Shown piece by piece: positions 23,823 to 31,676 of a DNA stretch of 33,673 nt. Numbering within the stretch: the first letter of the stretch is position 1; the number at the start of each line of letters is the position of its first letter. The notes under the pieces were generated by a model. That model did not search any database. It saw only the letters and a program-made list of their open reading frames with translations, and was not told the origin of the DNA. Position numbers and translations under genes: made by a program. The DNA comes from Planctomycetota bacterium (GTDB lineage: Bacteria; Planctomycetota; B15-G4). Where the stretch lies: positions 1 to 33,673 of the forward strand of contig QNBX01000031.1 in assembly GCA_003644265.1 (NCBI GenBank), given 5' to 3'.

Positions 23823-24551
23823 TCAGCTTGCGCCGCCGTCGCCAGCCGCTGCGCCGCCTGGCTCGTCGTCCGGTTCGTTGTGCGGGGCCGGCAGCGGCGA
23901 CGGCTCGGGCAAGGGAGGCGGGGCCGGCGGCCCGCGGTTCCAGTCCGCGCCGTGCTGGCCGAGCCCGTCGTCACCCGCGATGTCGAGCGTGGTGATGCCC
24001 AGCACGAAGTCGATCGCCTGACCGACGTTGAGGTAGAGCCCACCCGCCACGAAGGGCAGCACGAGCTCGCCGCCGAAGCGCGCGCGATCGAGCAAGGGCG
24101 GGCTGGTGTGGTCCGCGAAGGCCGCGCGGTTGAAGGCCACGATGTTGAGCGAGTCCTTGGCCGGCGGCCCGCCGTGCACGGTGTTGACGTCGAAGCCCAC
24201 GATCAGGATGTGAATGAACAGCCCGTTGTCGTAGAGGCCAGACGTGTCCGGGACGGTGTCGACGCGCTGGCGGCCGTACCACTCGTAGGTCTGCCCGAGC
24301 CCCGCGCCACCGAGGCCCGCTCCCAGGTAGAGCGTGGCCTCGAGCTTGGCGCCCAGCCCCATCGAGCGGCCGCCCTTGAGGTCGATCACGTCGAGCAGGT
24401 CCTGCCCGCGATGGGCCGCGTAGCTGCAGCCCGTGAGGGGCATGACCAGCGCGAGGGCCGCGACCGCAGCGCGCGCCAGGTACACCGCCCACGTCGCGTA
24501 CGCCGACGCCGCGACGGGCGTGAGCCGCTGGCCTCGACGGGCGGCCGTCAC
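23823..24551 (-). CDS. Hypothetical lipoprotein coupled to the ATP-grasp gene
   Basis: I do not recognise this protein (242 residues from GTG 24551). A hydrophobic stretch ends in LTGC, a lipobox, around residue 42. The mature part has repeated Gly-rich beta-like segments (LKGGRSMGLGAKLEATLYLG, GLYDNGLFIHILIVGFD, GGELVLPFVAGGLYLNVGQA), perhaps a small beta-barrel or outer-membrane-associated domain. It ends in a Pro/Ala/Asp/Gly-rich disordered tail. The GTG start overlaps the TGA stop of the ATP-grasp gene by four bases (GTGA), the best evidence for this start and for a functional link. The frame is open upstream to 25130, but that part is antisense-like Arg/Ala/His-rich sequence inside the ATP-grasp gene. 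Confidence 0.6.
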   Translation of the reverse strand: MTAARRGQRLTPVAASAYATWAVYLARAAVAALALVMPLTGCSYAAHRGQDLLDVIDLKGGRSMGLGAKLEATLYLGAGLGGAGLGQTYEWYGRQRVDTVPDTSGLYDNGLFIHILIVGFDVNTVHGGPPAKDSLNIVAFNRAAFADHTSPPLLDRARFGGELVLPFVAGGLYLNVGQAIDFVLGITTLDIAGDDGLGQHGADWNRGPPAPPPLPEPSPLPAPHNEPDDEPGGAAAGDGGAS

Positions 24552-25768
24552 CGGGCGTGCACCTGCACGCGCTCGCCCACGCGGTCGAGCATGCCGCGCA
24601 GCGTGTCGTAGTCGGGGTGCCGCAGGCGCACCCAGGCGTTGGCCATGTAGCCGGCCTCCACCGGCTGCGTGCCCTGTCCGGGCGCCGGGAAGTGAGCGTC
24701 GATCAGGTGCTCGGCCCACTGCTGCTGCAGCTCGTCGGCGCCGTCGACGGAGGAGATGACGCCGTCGCGGTCGGGACGCAGCGCCACCATGCCGGAGGTG
24801 TAGCGCCGGCTGGCTTGCTGCTCCGGCGCGCCGTGCACGATCAAGTGCGCCCACTCGCGGTAGATGTCCATGTCGTTGGCGGCGCTGTACATATCCCAGG
24901 TGGCGACCCCCGGCGGGCGGCAGCCGATCTCGCTGAACTTGAGGCCCTTGGGCCCGAAGAACCACTCCATGTGCGTGGCCGATGTCTCGATGCCCAGCAC
25001 GTCGATGACCTTGCGGCCGAGCGCCTTGACCTCGTTGTAGCTCGCGTCGTCGAGCCGGTTGGTGCACACGATCTGCGGCGAGACCCAGCGCGTGCGCATG
25101 GCGTGCAGCACGTTGGGGAAGTAGTGGCACACGAACTCGTGCATCACCTCACCGTTCAGGGTCAGGGTGTCCCAGAAGCCCTCATGGCCCTCGATGAACT
25201 CCTCGACCGCGACCTCGGCGCCGAGGTGCACGTTCTCGTCGTGCAGCACCTGCAGCAGCTGCGTCTCGTTGTCGGCGCGGTGTGTTCCCGACGCGCCCGC
25301 CGCCGCGCGTGGCTTGATGATCAGCGGGTAGCCCACGGACCTGGCGAAGGTCAGCACGTCGTCCACGTTGTCGGCGCCGGTGCTCTGGGCACAGGGTACG
25401 CCGGCCTCGCGCAGGGCCGCCTTCATGGCGGGCTTGTCACGGCACAGGAACGCTGTGCGTGTGGACGTGCCCGGGATGCCGGCGGCCTCGCGTACGTGGG
25501 CCGCGGGCATGATGTGGGCCTCGATGGTGGCCTCGAGCCGGTGCACGGGGCGCACCGCTTGAACCGCGCGCACCGCTTGCAGCAGGGCGCCTTCGTCCAC
25601 CACGGAGCCGATCTGGATGTAGTCGTCCAGCCAGCCGCAGAGCTCTTCGTCGAGGGCCTCGAGCGGACGCTCGCCGATGCCGGTGACGCGCGCGCCCACC
25701 TGGTGCAGCGCGCGCGCAAACTGTCGCTGGTAGCTGGGAAACGCGGGTTCGACGAGGATCACGTGCAT
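24548..25768 (-). CDS. ATP-grasp domain protein (carboxylate-amine ligase-like)
   Basis: This 406-residue protein has the ATP-grasp layout: a nucleotide-fold N-terminal part (1-100), CRDKPAMKAALREAGVP (109-125), the ATP-binding strand YPLIIKPRAAAGASG (147-161) with Lys152, EVAVEEFIEG (185-194), and the metal site with Glu268 in THMEWFF and Glu280 in SEIGCRPPG. The EIGxRxPG form is typical of the branch that ligates amino acids or small peptides (carnosine-synthase and dipeptide-ligase-like enzymes) rather than of purine enzymes. It should activate a carboxylate with ATP and join it to an amine; the substrates are unknown. GGAG lies nine bases before ATG 25768. It heads the minus-strand run and is coupled to a lipoprotein gene by a GTGA overlap. 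Confidence 0.85.
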   Translation of the reverse strand: MHVILVEPAFPSYQRQFARALHQVGARVTGIGERPLEALDEELCGWLDDYIQIGSVVDEGALLQAVRAVQAVRPVHRLEATIEAHIMPAAHVREAAGIPGTSTRTAFLCRDKPAMKAALREAGVPCAQSTGADNVDDVLTFARSVGYPLIIKPRAAAGASGTHRADNETQLLQVLHDENVHLGAEVAVEEFIEGHEGFWDTLTLNGEVMHEFVCHYFPNVLHAMRTRWVSPQIVCTNRLDDASYNEVKALGRKVIDVLGIETSATHMEWFFGPKGLKFSEIGCRPPGVATWDMYSAANDMDIYREWAHLIVHGAPEQQASRRYTSGMVALRPDRDGVISSVDGADELQQQWAEHLIDAHFPAPGQGTQPVEAGYMANAWVRLRHPDYDTLRGMLDRVGERVQVHAR

Positions 25769-26141
25769 GGCTCAGGTCTCCGGTGCGGGGCGGCTCGCCA
25801 CACGCTCTGGCCACTCTACGCATCGACCGCGGACAGACACAGGGGCTCGCCCCTGCGCCGGACGCGCGCTCGGGATCGGGCGGGGCGCAGGCCTCGGTGG
25901 CGGGCGGCTCGAAGCGATCGGGCGGCAGCTCCCCGGGATCGTGTTCCCCCGTGACCACGGGCAGCCCGGCGTTCCGCCGAAGGGAGGCGCGGCGAGCTGA
26001 GCCGTGCCCCCGCGAGGGTGCCAGGCCGTATGCTGCGTGCCTCGCAGGCTCACACCGTTCCCTTGAATCCGTGCGCACGCTCATGTTCCACAGGCCTCGA
26101 CTCGGGGTGTTCGGTCTGGCTCTCGCTGCGCCGCGCTTGCC
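25769..26141. other. Intergenic region between divergent genes, nothing recognised
   Basis: These 373 bases lie between the outward-facing ATP-grasp and DUF1624-like genes. Open frames are low-complexity Arg/Gly/Pro/Ala and not credible genes. Promoters for both flanking genes are expected here, but no clear boxes, operators or RNA structures were seen. Confidence 0.45.
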
Positions 26142-27287
26142 TTGAACGCTCCCGCCGAAGCCCCGGCGCGGACGCCGTCGCGGCGCATCGCCGCCATCGA
26201 TTGGATGCGCGGCTTGGTGATGCTGCTGATGGTCGTGGACCACGTGTCCATGGCCTTCAACGCGCAGCACGTGGCGGCGGACTCGGCGGCCTTCACCGGG
26301 CCTGGGACCGTGCTCGACCCGCTCAACTTCGCCTCGCGTTGGATCACGCACCTCTGCGCGCCCACCTTTGTGTTCTTGGCGGGCACGGCGCTGGCCATCA
26401 GCGTGGAGCGGCGCGTGGCCAAGGGCGAGGCCGCCGGCAGCGTCGACATGGGCATGCTCAAGCGGGGCGCCTTCATCGCCCTGCTCGACCCGACCCTGGT
26501 GTCGCTCTGCAGCGGGCGCATGACCTTCCAGGTGCTGTACGCCATCGGCGGCGCCATGATGTGCATGGCCCTGCTGCGACGCCTGCCCAGCGCCGCGCTG
26601 CTGCTGCTGGGCCTGGGCTGGATCGTCGGGGGCGAGTGGGTCACACGACTGATCTGGGATCCGGCCAGCGGCTCGTCCTCTCCCGCGCTGGCGCTGCTGG
26701 TGGGGGTCTACGGCGGACCCGGCCTGGCCATCAAGTATGCGCTCATTCCGTGGCTGGCCATGATGGTGCTGGGCTGGGTCTTCGGCCGCTGGCTGCTCAA
26801 GCAGCGCGAGGGCGTGGCGCGCGTCGACCCCGTGACCCTGCTGAGCCTGTGGGGGCTGCTGGGCGTGGCGGTCTTCGTCGCGGTGCGCGCCTTGGACGGC
26901 TACGGCAACATGGCCCTGCTGCGCGACGGCGACAGCTGGGTGCAGTGGTTGCACGTCAGCAAGTATCCGCCGTCCCTGGGTTTTGCTTCCGTGCAACTGG
27001 GCCTGATGGCCCTGCTGTTGGCCGCCCTGATCGTGCTGGAGCGGCGCGTCGGGGTGGGCAAGAACGGCGTGTTGCTCGTGTTCGGACAGACGGCCATGTT
27101 CTTCTACCTGGTGCACCGCGTCGTGTTGGAGACCGCGGCCACCTGGTTGGGGCTGCGCGGCGTCACCGGCCTGGGCCAGACCTGGCTCATCTCGGCGCTG
27201 CTGTTGGTCCTGCTGTATCCCCTGTGCCTGTGGTGGCGCGGGCTCAAGGCGCGGCACAAGGGGCAGGCCTGGACAACCTACCTCTGA
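26142..27287 (+). CDS. DUF1624 / heparan-alpha-glucosaminide N-acetyltransferase-like membrane protein
   Basis: This 381-residue inner-membrane protein has about ten helices. The N-terminal pattern RIAAIDWMRGLVMLLMVVDHVSMAFN is the hallmark of the DUF1624/HGSNAT_cat group, whose conserved Asp-His in the first helix is thought to take part in transmembrane acetyl transfer from acetyl-CoA. Later landmarks are FASRWITHLCAPTFVFLAGT, YAIGGAMMCMALLRRLP and VSKYPPSLGFASVQLGLMAL. The acceptor may be a cell-envelope sugar, but that is inference. The start is TTG 26142, since no in-frame ATG or GTG precedes the first helix. It is divergent from the ATP-grasp gene. Confidence 0.82.
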   Translation: MNAPAEAPARTPSRRIAAIDWMRGLVMLLMVVDHVSMAFNAQHVAADSAAFTGPGTVLDPLNFASRWITHLCAPTFVFLAGTALAISVERRVAKGEAAGSVDMGMLKRGAFIALLDPTLVSLCSGRMTFQVLYAIGGAMMCMALLRRLPSAALLLLGLGWIVGGEWVTRLIWDPASGSSSPALALLVGVYGGPGLAIKYALIPWLAMMVLGWVFGRWLLKQREGVARVDPVTLLSLWGLLGVAVFVAVRALDGYGNMALLRDGDSWVQWLHVSKYPPSLGFASVQLGLMALLLAALIVLERRVGVGKNGVLLVFGQTAMFFYLVHRVVLETAATWLGLRGVTGLGQTWLISALLLVLLYPLCLWWRGLKARHKGQAWTTYL

Positions 27288-27401
27288 CGCGCGGCTGAAG
27301 TCGGGCGCGCTGACGGGCCCGTCGCGAGGCCTGTGCGCCGGGCCGGTTCCTGGGCCGGAGTTGTGGGCGCGGCGCCGGCATTCGAGCTAGCCTCTCTCGC
27401 C

Positions 27402-27695
27402 ATGCCCACCGGACCCGACCCCACCCACGCCGATGACCCGCGCCTGCCCGGCCTGCTGGCGGCGGCGCTGAAGCAGCAGGGCATCGCGCCCGAACTGGGC
27501 GAGTCCGTGCGCCGACTGGTGCTGGGCAGCGCGAGCCCGCTGGAGTTCGTCTGCTGTGACTCGGGCTGTTCGCCCTGCAACAAGGACTACATGCGCGCGG
27601 CCGAGCGGGTGCTGGTGGGGCTGGCTGACGGGCCGCTGCAGCATCGGGGCGGCGCCCGCAGCCGGCCCTGGTGGGCCTTCTGGCGCCGGGGCTGA
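27402..27695 (+). CDS. Small Cys-rich protein, oxidoreductase-like motif
   Basis: The product is 97 residues with no signal peptide. Its centre reads FVCCDSGCSPCNKDYMRAA (49-67), with Cys51, Cys52, Cys56 and Cys59. This resembles the CC-x-S-G-C-x-x-C motif of the short oxidoreductase-like domain, which in other proteins is followed by an acidic/aromatic stretch. The cluster could bind a metal or an iron-sulfur centre. The C-terminus is Trp/Arg-rich (SRPWWAFWRRG). ATG 27402 is preferred to 27333 because the upstream part looks non-coding. It converges with the SEC-C protein gene. Confidence 0.55.
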   Translation: MPTGPDPTHADDPRLPGLLAAALKQQGIAPELGESVRRLVLGSASPLEFVCCDSGCSPCNKDYMRAAERVLVGLADGPLQHRGGARSRPWWAFWRRG

Positions 27696-27789
27696 GGCGC
27701 CCGCGCGGCTCCTGTCGGAACCGCCTGACCCTGGATGCTCCGACGGCATCTCACCCGCGCTGGAGTGGGCCTGGCCTGGGCTGCCTGGC

Positions 27790-28248
27790 TCAGCCGCAGC
27801 AGCGCTTGAACTTCTTGCCGCTGCCGCACGGACACGGCTGGTTGCGGCCGAGCTTGGCGCCGGGGCGGGTCAGGCTGGGCGTGCGGCCGTTGACCGCGTC
27901 GTCGTACTGGGAGCGCATGGCGCGCAGAGACGTGCCCAGGTCGGCGCCGCCCTCCAGGCGCCCGCTGGACTCCAGCTCGCCCAGGGCCGTGCGACACAGG
28001 TCGGGCACGTGGCCATGCACGCCGGCGGGCAGCTGCAGCCGCGCCACGTGCTGCAGCAGGGCGCCGCGTAGGTCGGGCAGCTCCAGCTCATCGGGCGCGA
28101 GTCCGCGCCGCTCGCAGGCCGCGACGAGCCAGGCTTCCAGGACGGCCGGCGCGTGATCGCGGACCACGCCGGGCAGCTCGGCCAGGCTGTCCCCCAGGCA
28201 GACGTCGGAGATCCAGCCTTGCAGGCGCTCGCGGATGGTGGAGTCCAT
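27790..28248 (-). CDS. SEC-C motif protein
   Basis: This 152-residue cytoplasmic protein is largely helical and ends in a perfect SEC-C zinc motif, GRNQPCPCGSGKKFKRCCG (134-152), with four Cys binding zinc. The motif was first described at the C-terminus of SecA, where it contacts SecB and ribosomes, and it occurs on many small proteins of unknown job. Here the region before it (about 1-115) shows no known domain. AAGGA lies seven bases before ATG 28248, supporting that start over the longer frame. It probably shares a transcript with the zinc-ribbon gene at 28332-28643. Confidence 0.78.
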   Translation of the reverse strand: MDSTIRERLQGWISDVCLGDSLAELPGVVRDHAPAVLEAWLVAACERRGLAPDELELPDLRGALLQHVARLQLPAGVHGHVPDLCRTALGELESSGRLEGGADLGTSLRAMRSQYDDAVNGRTPSLTRPGAKLGRNQPCPCGSGKKFKRCCG

Positions 28249-28331
28249 GCTGATGTCCTTGCCCTGGTCGGTGCTCGCTCCCCCGCGCCGACCAGTGAGC
28301 GCAGGGCCGCAGCGCAGCGTCCGCGGCCGCT

Positions 28332-28643
28332 TCAGCCGCCGCGGGTGAGCTCGTCGCGGAAGCCGGTGTACTCGGCGTGCACCAGCTTGGCCGGGGGGCT
28401 GCAGGTCTGCATGCCCCACTCCTCATAGGGCAGCAGGGCCGCGCTGGCCGCCAGCAGGTGGTCGATGGCCGCCAGCTTGCCGGCGGGATCCTGGGCCCGT
28501 TCGAAGACGTGCATGTCCTCGTAGATGGCGTTGCTGTGGGTCTCGATCTCGGCGTCGATGCGTGGCCGGCAGGTCTTGCACAGGCCGACCTTGTCGACGC
28601 GAAAGAGCAGACCCTTCTGCTGGCAGCTGTTGCACTTGGCCAT
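28332..28643 (-). CDS. Small zinc-ribbon protein, function unknown
   Basis: This 103-residue protein begins MAKCNSCQQKGLLF and has a second knuckle LCKTC, giving Cys4, Cys7, Cys22 and Cys25, a compact treble-clef or ribbon that should hold one zinc. The remaining 75 residues are helical, with a stretch AGKLAAIDHLLAASAALLPYEEW. I know of no named family. It ends 83 bases before the start of the SEC-C gene on the same strand; two adjacent small zinc proteins may act together, but nothing in the sequence shows how. No clear ribosome site is seen. Confidence 0.62.
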   Translation of the reverse strand: MAKCNSCQQKGLLFRVDKVGLCKTCRPRIDAEIETHSNAIYEDMHVFERAQDPAGKLAAIDHLLAASAALLPYEEWGMQTCSPPAKLVHAEYTGFRDELTRGG

Positions 28644-28771
28644 GGGACGTCCCGGGCTTCAGAGGGGATGGAGGCCCAGAGCATAGCGGCGCGGGCGGCA
28701 GGCTCCAGGATGCGGCCTGAGGCCCCAGTCCGTATTCTGGCTCGGCTCGCCCGACGCCCTCGGAGATCGCC

Positions 28772-29311
28772 ATGCCTGGCCGCCTGATCGCCCTCACCCT
28801 CGTCGTCTGTGGCGTCGTTGTCGCCTGCAGCGCTCCCAGCGCGCCGGTCGACCTGGGCGAGTTGGACGCTCTCGCCCAGCAGCAGGAGCTCCTGAACCTG
28901 GGCCGCCCGTATCCGAGCATCTGGACCGCCGGTCAGATCACCGAGCGGCAGATGGCCGTCCTGGCCGAGTCGGGCATGACGGTCTTCATCAGCCTGCGGC
29001 AGGCCCATGAGCCCGGCGCGGGTTGGGAGCAGCAGCTGGCGCAGGAGCTCGGCGTGCGCTTCCTGCGTCTGCCCATCGCCGGCGGCGCGGACGTCAACTG
29101 GCAGTCGGCGGGCGAGCTGCACGACCTGCTGGCTGAGGCCGGTGATGAGCCCCTGCTGCTGTACGGCAGCAGCAGCAACCGCGTGGGCGCGCTGCTGGCG
29201 CTGCGGGCCAACGGTAGCCTGGGGCTCTCGCCTGACGAGGCCCTGTTGCTGGGGCGGCAGGCGGGCATGACGCGCCTGGAGCCGGTGGTGGCCCGGCACT
29301 TGAAGCGCTGA
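28772..29311 (+). CDS. Phosphatase-fold (BLH/DUF442-like) lipoprotein lacking the catalytic Cys
   Basis: The product is 179 residues. A lipoprotein signal with Cys19 (VVVACSAPS) precedes a compact dual-specificity-phosphatase-like domain of the beta-lactamase-hydrolase-like/DUF442 type: GRPYPSIWTAGQITERQMAVLAE, VFISLR, LGVRFLRLPIAGG and LLLYGSSSNRVGALLALRA. In the active family the P-loop reads HCxSGNRxG. Here the loop is Tyr131-Gly132-Ser-Ser-Ser-Asn-Arg137, so the Arg is kept but His and the nucleophile Cys are replaced. It is therefore probably a non-catalytic, possibly anion-binding, protein at the membrane surface. The gene is intact and the hairpin at 29316-29336 follows its stop. Confidence 0.75.
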   Translation: MPGRLIALTLVVCGVVVACSAPSAPVDLGELDALAQQQELLNLGRPYPSIWTAGQITERQMAVLAESGMTVFISLRQAHEPGAGWEQQLAQELGVRFLRLPIAGGADVNWQSAGELHDLLAEAGDEPLLLYGSSSNRVGALLALRANGSLGLSPDEALLLGRQAGMTRLEPVVARHLKR

Positions 29312-29315
29312 GCGG

Positions 29316-29336
29316 CCAGCCTCAGCGCGAGGCTGG
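29316..29336. terminator. Bidirectional terminator-like hairpin between convergent genes
   Basis: Arms ccagcctc (29316-29323) and gaggctgg (29329-29336) form a perfect 8-bp stem with a five-base loop, five bases after the stop at 29311. It lies between the convergent genes ending at 29311 and 29388, so it could serve both strands. There is no flanking T-run on either side, so its strength as an intrinsic terminator is uncertain. Confidence 0.5.
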
Positions 29337-29387
29337 GACCCGCTGATCGGCCCTCGCCGGGCGCGCCGGCCTCCGGGCGCTCCGGCC

Positions 29388-31676
29388 TCAGCGCAGCGCG
29401 CGCACGTGAGCGCGGACGTCACGCTGCAGCGCGGTCATGTCCACGTCCGCGAAGACCATGTCGGCGGCCATGTCGGCGTCGGCGCCGTCCATCAGTGCGG
29501 CCAGGTAGGCGTCGAACAGCCGGCTCTGCGTGCGCCCGCTGTGCTGCAGGTAGTGCACCAGGGCCCAGGCCTCGGGGTAGTGCACTCGAGCATTGGAGTA
29601 GAACTCGCCGCGCGTCATGCGCACCAGCTCGGACAGCGGCGCCCAGTCCGTGTCGGCATCTGACAGCAGGGCTACCGAGCGCAGCAGGGGCTCGCCAGGG
29701 GTCATGCTGCCGCGTTTGAGCTGGGCCGTCTCCACGTACTCTGCCGTGCCCTCGTTGAACCAGGTGGGCGGGTCGGGCACCAGCCGGTCGAGGAACTGAT
29801 GGAAACCCTCATGCCGCACGGTGGCCAGCATCTGCTCGTGGTCGGGCAGGTTCCAGATCAGCAGCTGTCCGAGCACGGGGCTGTACACGCCAGCGGTGTT
29901 GGCCGGTGCCGAACCGAACAGGTCGCCGGCGTAGGCCATGTAGCCGCCCTGGCCGCTGAACAGGTAGACGGGGTAGAGCTCCGAGTCGCCGTTGTTCGAT
30001 GGCCTGCCGAAGATCCGGTTGTACATGGCGAGCGAGAGCTCCAGCTGCTTGCCGACCTCCGTGGCGAGCTTGTCCGAGAGGTCCGTGCGCACGTTGTAGT
30101 TGCGCGAATGGAACTCGAAGGCGCTGGGCCACTCCGGACCGTGGCGCGCGCGCGTGAGCATGAAGGCGGTGCGTTCCAGTTCGGCCGGGTGGACGCCGGC
30201 CGCGATGGCGTCGGACATGGCCTGGCGCGCCTCCACGAAGCGCCCGCTGCCCGTCAGGCGGTTGGCGAAGGCCGCGTGCACGCGCGCGTCGCCGGCCCCG
30301 CCGTCCAGCACGACGCGCAGCGCCGACAGGGCCAGGTCGTCGTCGCCGCCCGCGCCCAGCAGGTTGGCGCGCATGAGCTGGCCGGAGACGAATCCGGGAT
30401 GCGACTCGAGCACCATGTCGCACAGGCTCAAGGCGTCCTCACGGTGTCCCAGGCCGGACTCGCCCACGGCCAGCATCCAGCGCTGCCAGGGCGCGCCGAC
30501 CGAGTCGACCGGGATGCTCTCCACGTACCTCACCAGCTTCTCGTACTCGCGCTCGTCGAGCATCTTCGACAGGGTCGAGAAGTGCTTGAGGTGCGACGCC
30601 AGGGGCGTTCCTGGGTGGTCGGCCAGGGGCGAGTCCTTGTGGTCCCTGACCTCGCCGAAGCGCGCGACCAGGCTGGGAGGCAGCTCGTCCATGGGGTCGT
30701 AGAGCTCGTCGAACGCGTCCCAGCTCTGCTGCCACCAGTTGTCCTCGAGCCCCTCGACCCAGGCCGTGTTGGCCATGCCGCTCAGGATCAGCTCCTGGAT
30801 GCCCGGGCAGCCGCGGAAGCCGAACTGTCCGTAGTTGTCGCCCTGCTTCTTGCACTTGAGGAAGGTGCGCCCGTTGGCGCTGGCCGTGATGTTCTTCTTG
30901 TTGACCACGACCTTGACGGAGTAGCGCTTGCCGAGCTTGAGCGGCGTGTCTTTGTCTTCGTCGAGCAGGTCTGAGTCGCTGATCGCGGTGTGACGGATGC
31001 TGGCGCGGCGGAACCAGCCCTGGCTGGTGCGGGGGTAACCGAAGGAGACCGTGTAGATGCCTTCGTCGCCGGCGTTGATGACCATCTGCGGGTTGCTGTA
31101 GAAGACGCCCTTGCTGTCGTCCTTCTCGGGCATGACGCCCTTGATCTCGACGGTGTACGGCCCCGAGAACACGATCGGGTGCATGGGCGCGCCGCCGGCC
31201 CAGGTGAAGTCGTCGCCGCCGACCTCGTTGGAGAGGCCGAGCAGCTGCAGCAGCAGCTTCACGTCGTTGCCCGAGCCGTCGTCTGCGTCCGGGTCTGCCT
31301 CGGGGTTGCGCTTGTAGCTCACCTTGATCTTGCCGCTGCGCCGGTTGTAGCTCATGAGGTTGCCGGCGATGAGGTCGGTGGCCTCGGGGAGCTCATGGCT
31401 GGCGCGGAAGGCGCAGCGCTTGAGCAGCTCTTTGACGCGGTGCAGCTGCAGCAGCAGCTCGTCGCTGGTCTCGTGGGTTCTCACCAGCGCCAGGATGTCG
31501 GCGCGGGCCTGGGCCAGATCGCCCGCTTCGATCCGCTGTCCGGCGTCGGTCAAGCCGGCGTGCAGCGCGACGCGCGAGCTCGAGTCCAGGTCCGGTGTCG
31601 GGGCGTTCTCCTGCGCCTGGACCAAGCTGATCGACATGCCCGCGAGCAGCGATGCCACCTTCACATAATGCCGCAT
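29388..31676 (-). CDS. Large secreted DUF1570-type metallopeptidase with embedded lectin-like domain
   Basis: This 762-residue exported protein has a signal peptide (about 1-22). Residues about 85-310 look like a concanavalin-type or DUF1080-like beta-sandwich (YTVEIKGVMPEKDDSKGVFY, KRYSVKVVVNKKNITASANG, QFGFRGCPGIQELILSG), normally a carbohydrate-binding or glycoside-associated fold. A TPR-like helical stretch follows (about 400-520). The C-terminal peptidase part has the gluzincin signature HEGFHQFL (622-629) and a downstream Glu642 in WFNEGTAEYVE, which together give the zinc ligands and catalytic Glu of the DUF1570 group. It should be a zinc protease acting outside the cytoplasm, perhaps on glycoproteins. 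GGGAGAGG precedes ATG 31676; the frame is open to 31919 but the extra part lacks sense. Confidence 0.78.
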   Translation of the reverse strand: MRHYVKVASLLAGMSISLVQAQENAPTPDLDSSSRVALHAGLTDAGQRIEAGDLAQARADILALVRTHETSDELLLQLHRVKELLKRCAFRASHELPEATDLIAGNLMSYNRRSGKIKVSYKRNPEADPDADDGSGNDVKLLLQLLGLSNEVGGDDFTWAGGAPMHPIVFSGPYTVEIKGVMPEKDDSKGVFYSNPQMVINAGDEGIYTVSFGYPRTSQGWFRRASIRHTAISDSDLLDEDKDTPLKLGKRYSVKVVVNKKNITASANGRTFLKCKKQGDNYGQFGFRGCPGIQELILSGMANTAWVEGLEDNWWQQSWDAFDELYDPMDELPPSLVARFGEVRDHKDSPLADHPGTPLASHLKHFSTLSKMLDEREYEKLVRYVESIPVDSVGAPWQRWMLAVGESGLGHREDALSLCDMVLESHPGFVSGQLMRANLLGAGGDDDLALSALRVVLDGGAGDARVHAAFANRLTGSGRFVEARQAMSDAIAAGVHPAELERTAFMLTRARHGPEWPSAFEFHSRNYNVRTDLSDKLATEVGKQLELSLAMYNRIFGRPSNNGDSELYPVYLFSGQGGYMAYAGDLFGSAPANTAGVYSPVLGQLLIWNLPDHEQMLATVRHEGFHQFLDRLVPDPPTWFNEGTAEYVETAQLKRGSMTPGEPLLRSVALLSDADTDWAPLSELVRMTRGEFYSNARVHYPEAWALVHYLQHSGRTQSRLFDAYLAALMDGADADMAADMVFADVDMTALQRDVRAHVRALR

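Noticed and set aside
25437..27257. 606-codon open frame on the minus strand
   Set aside because: It crosses the DUF1624-like gene and a non-coding gap, with a His/Gln/Arg-rich translation typical of an antisense shadow.
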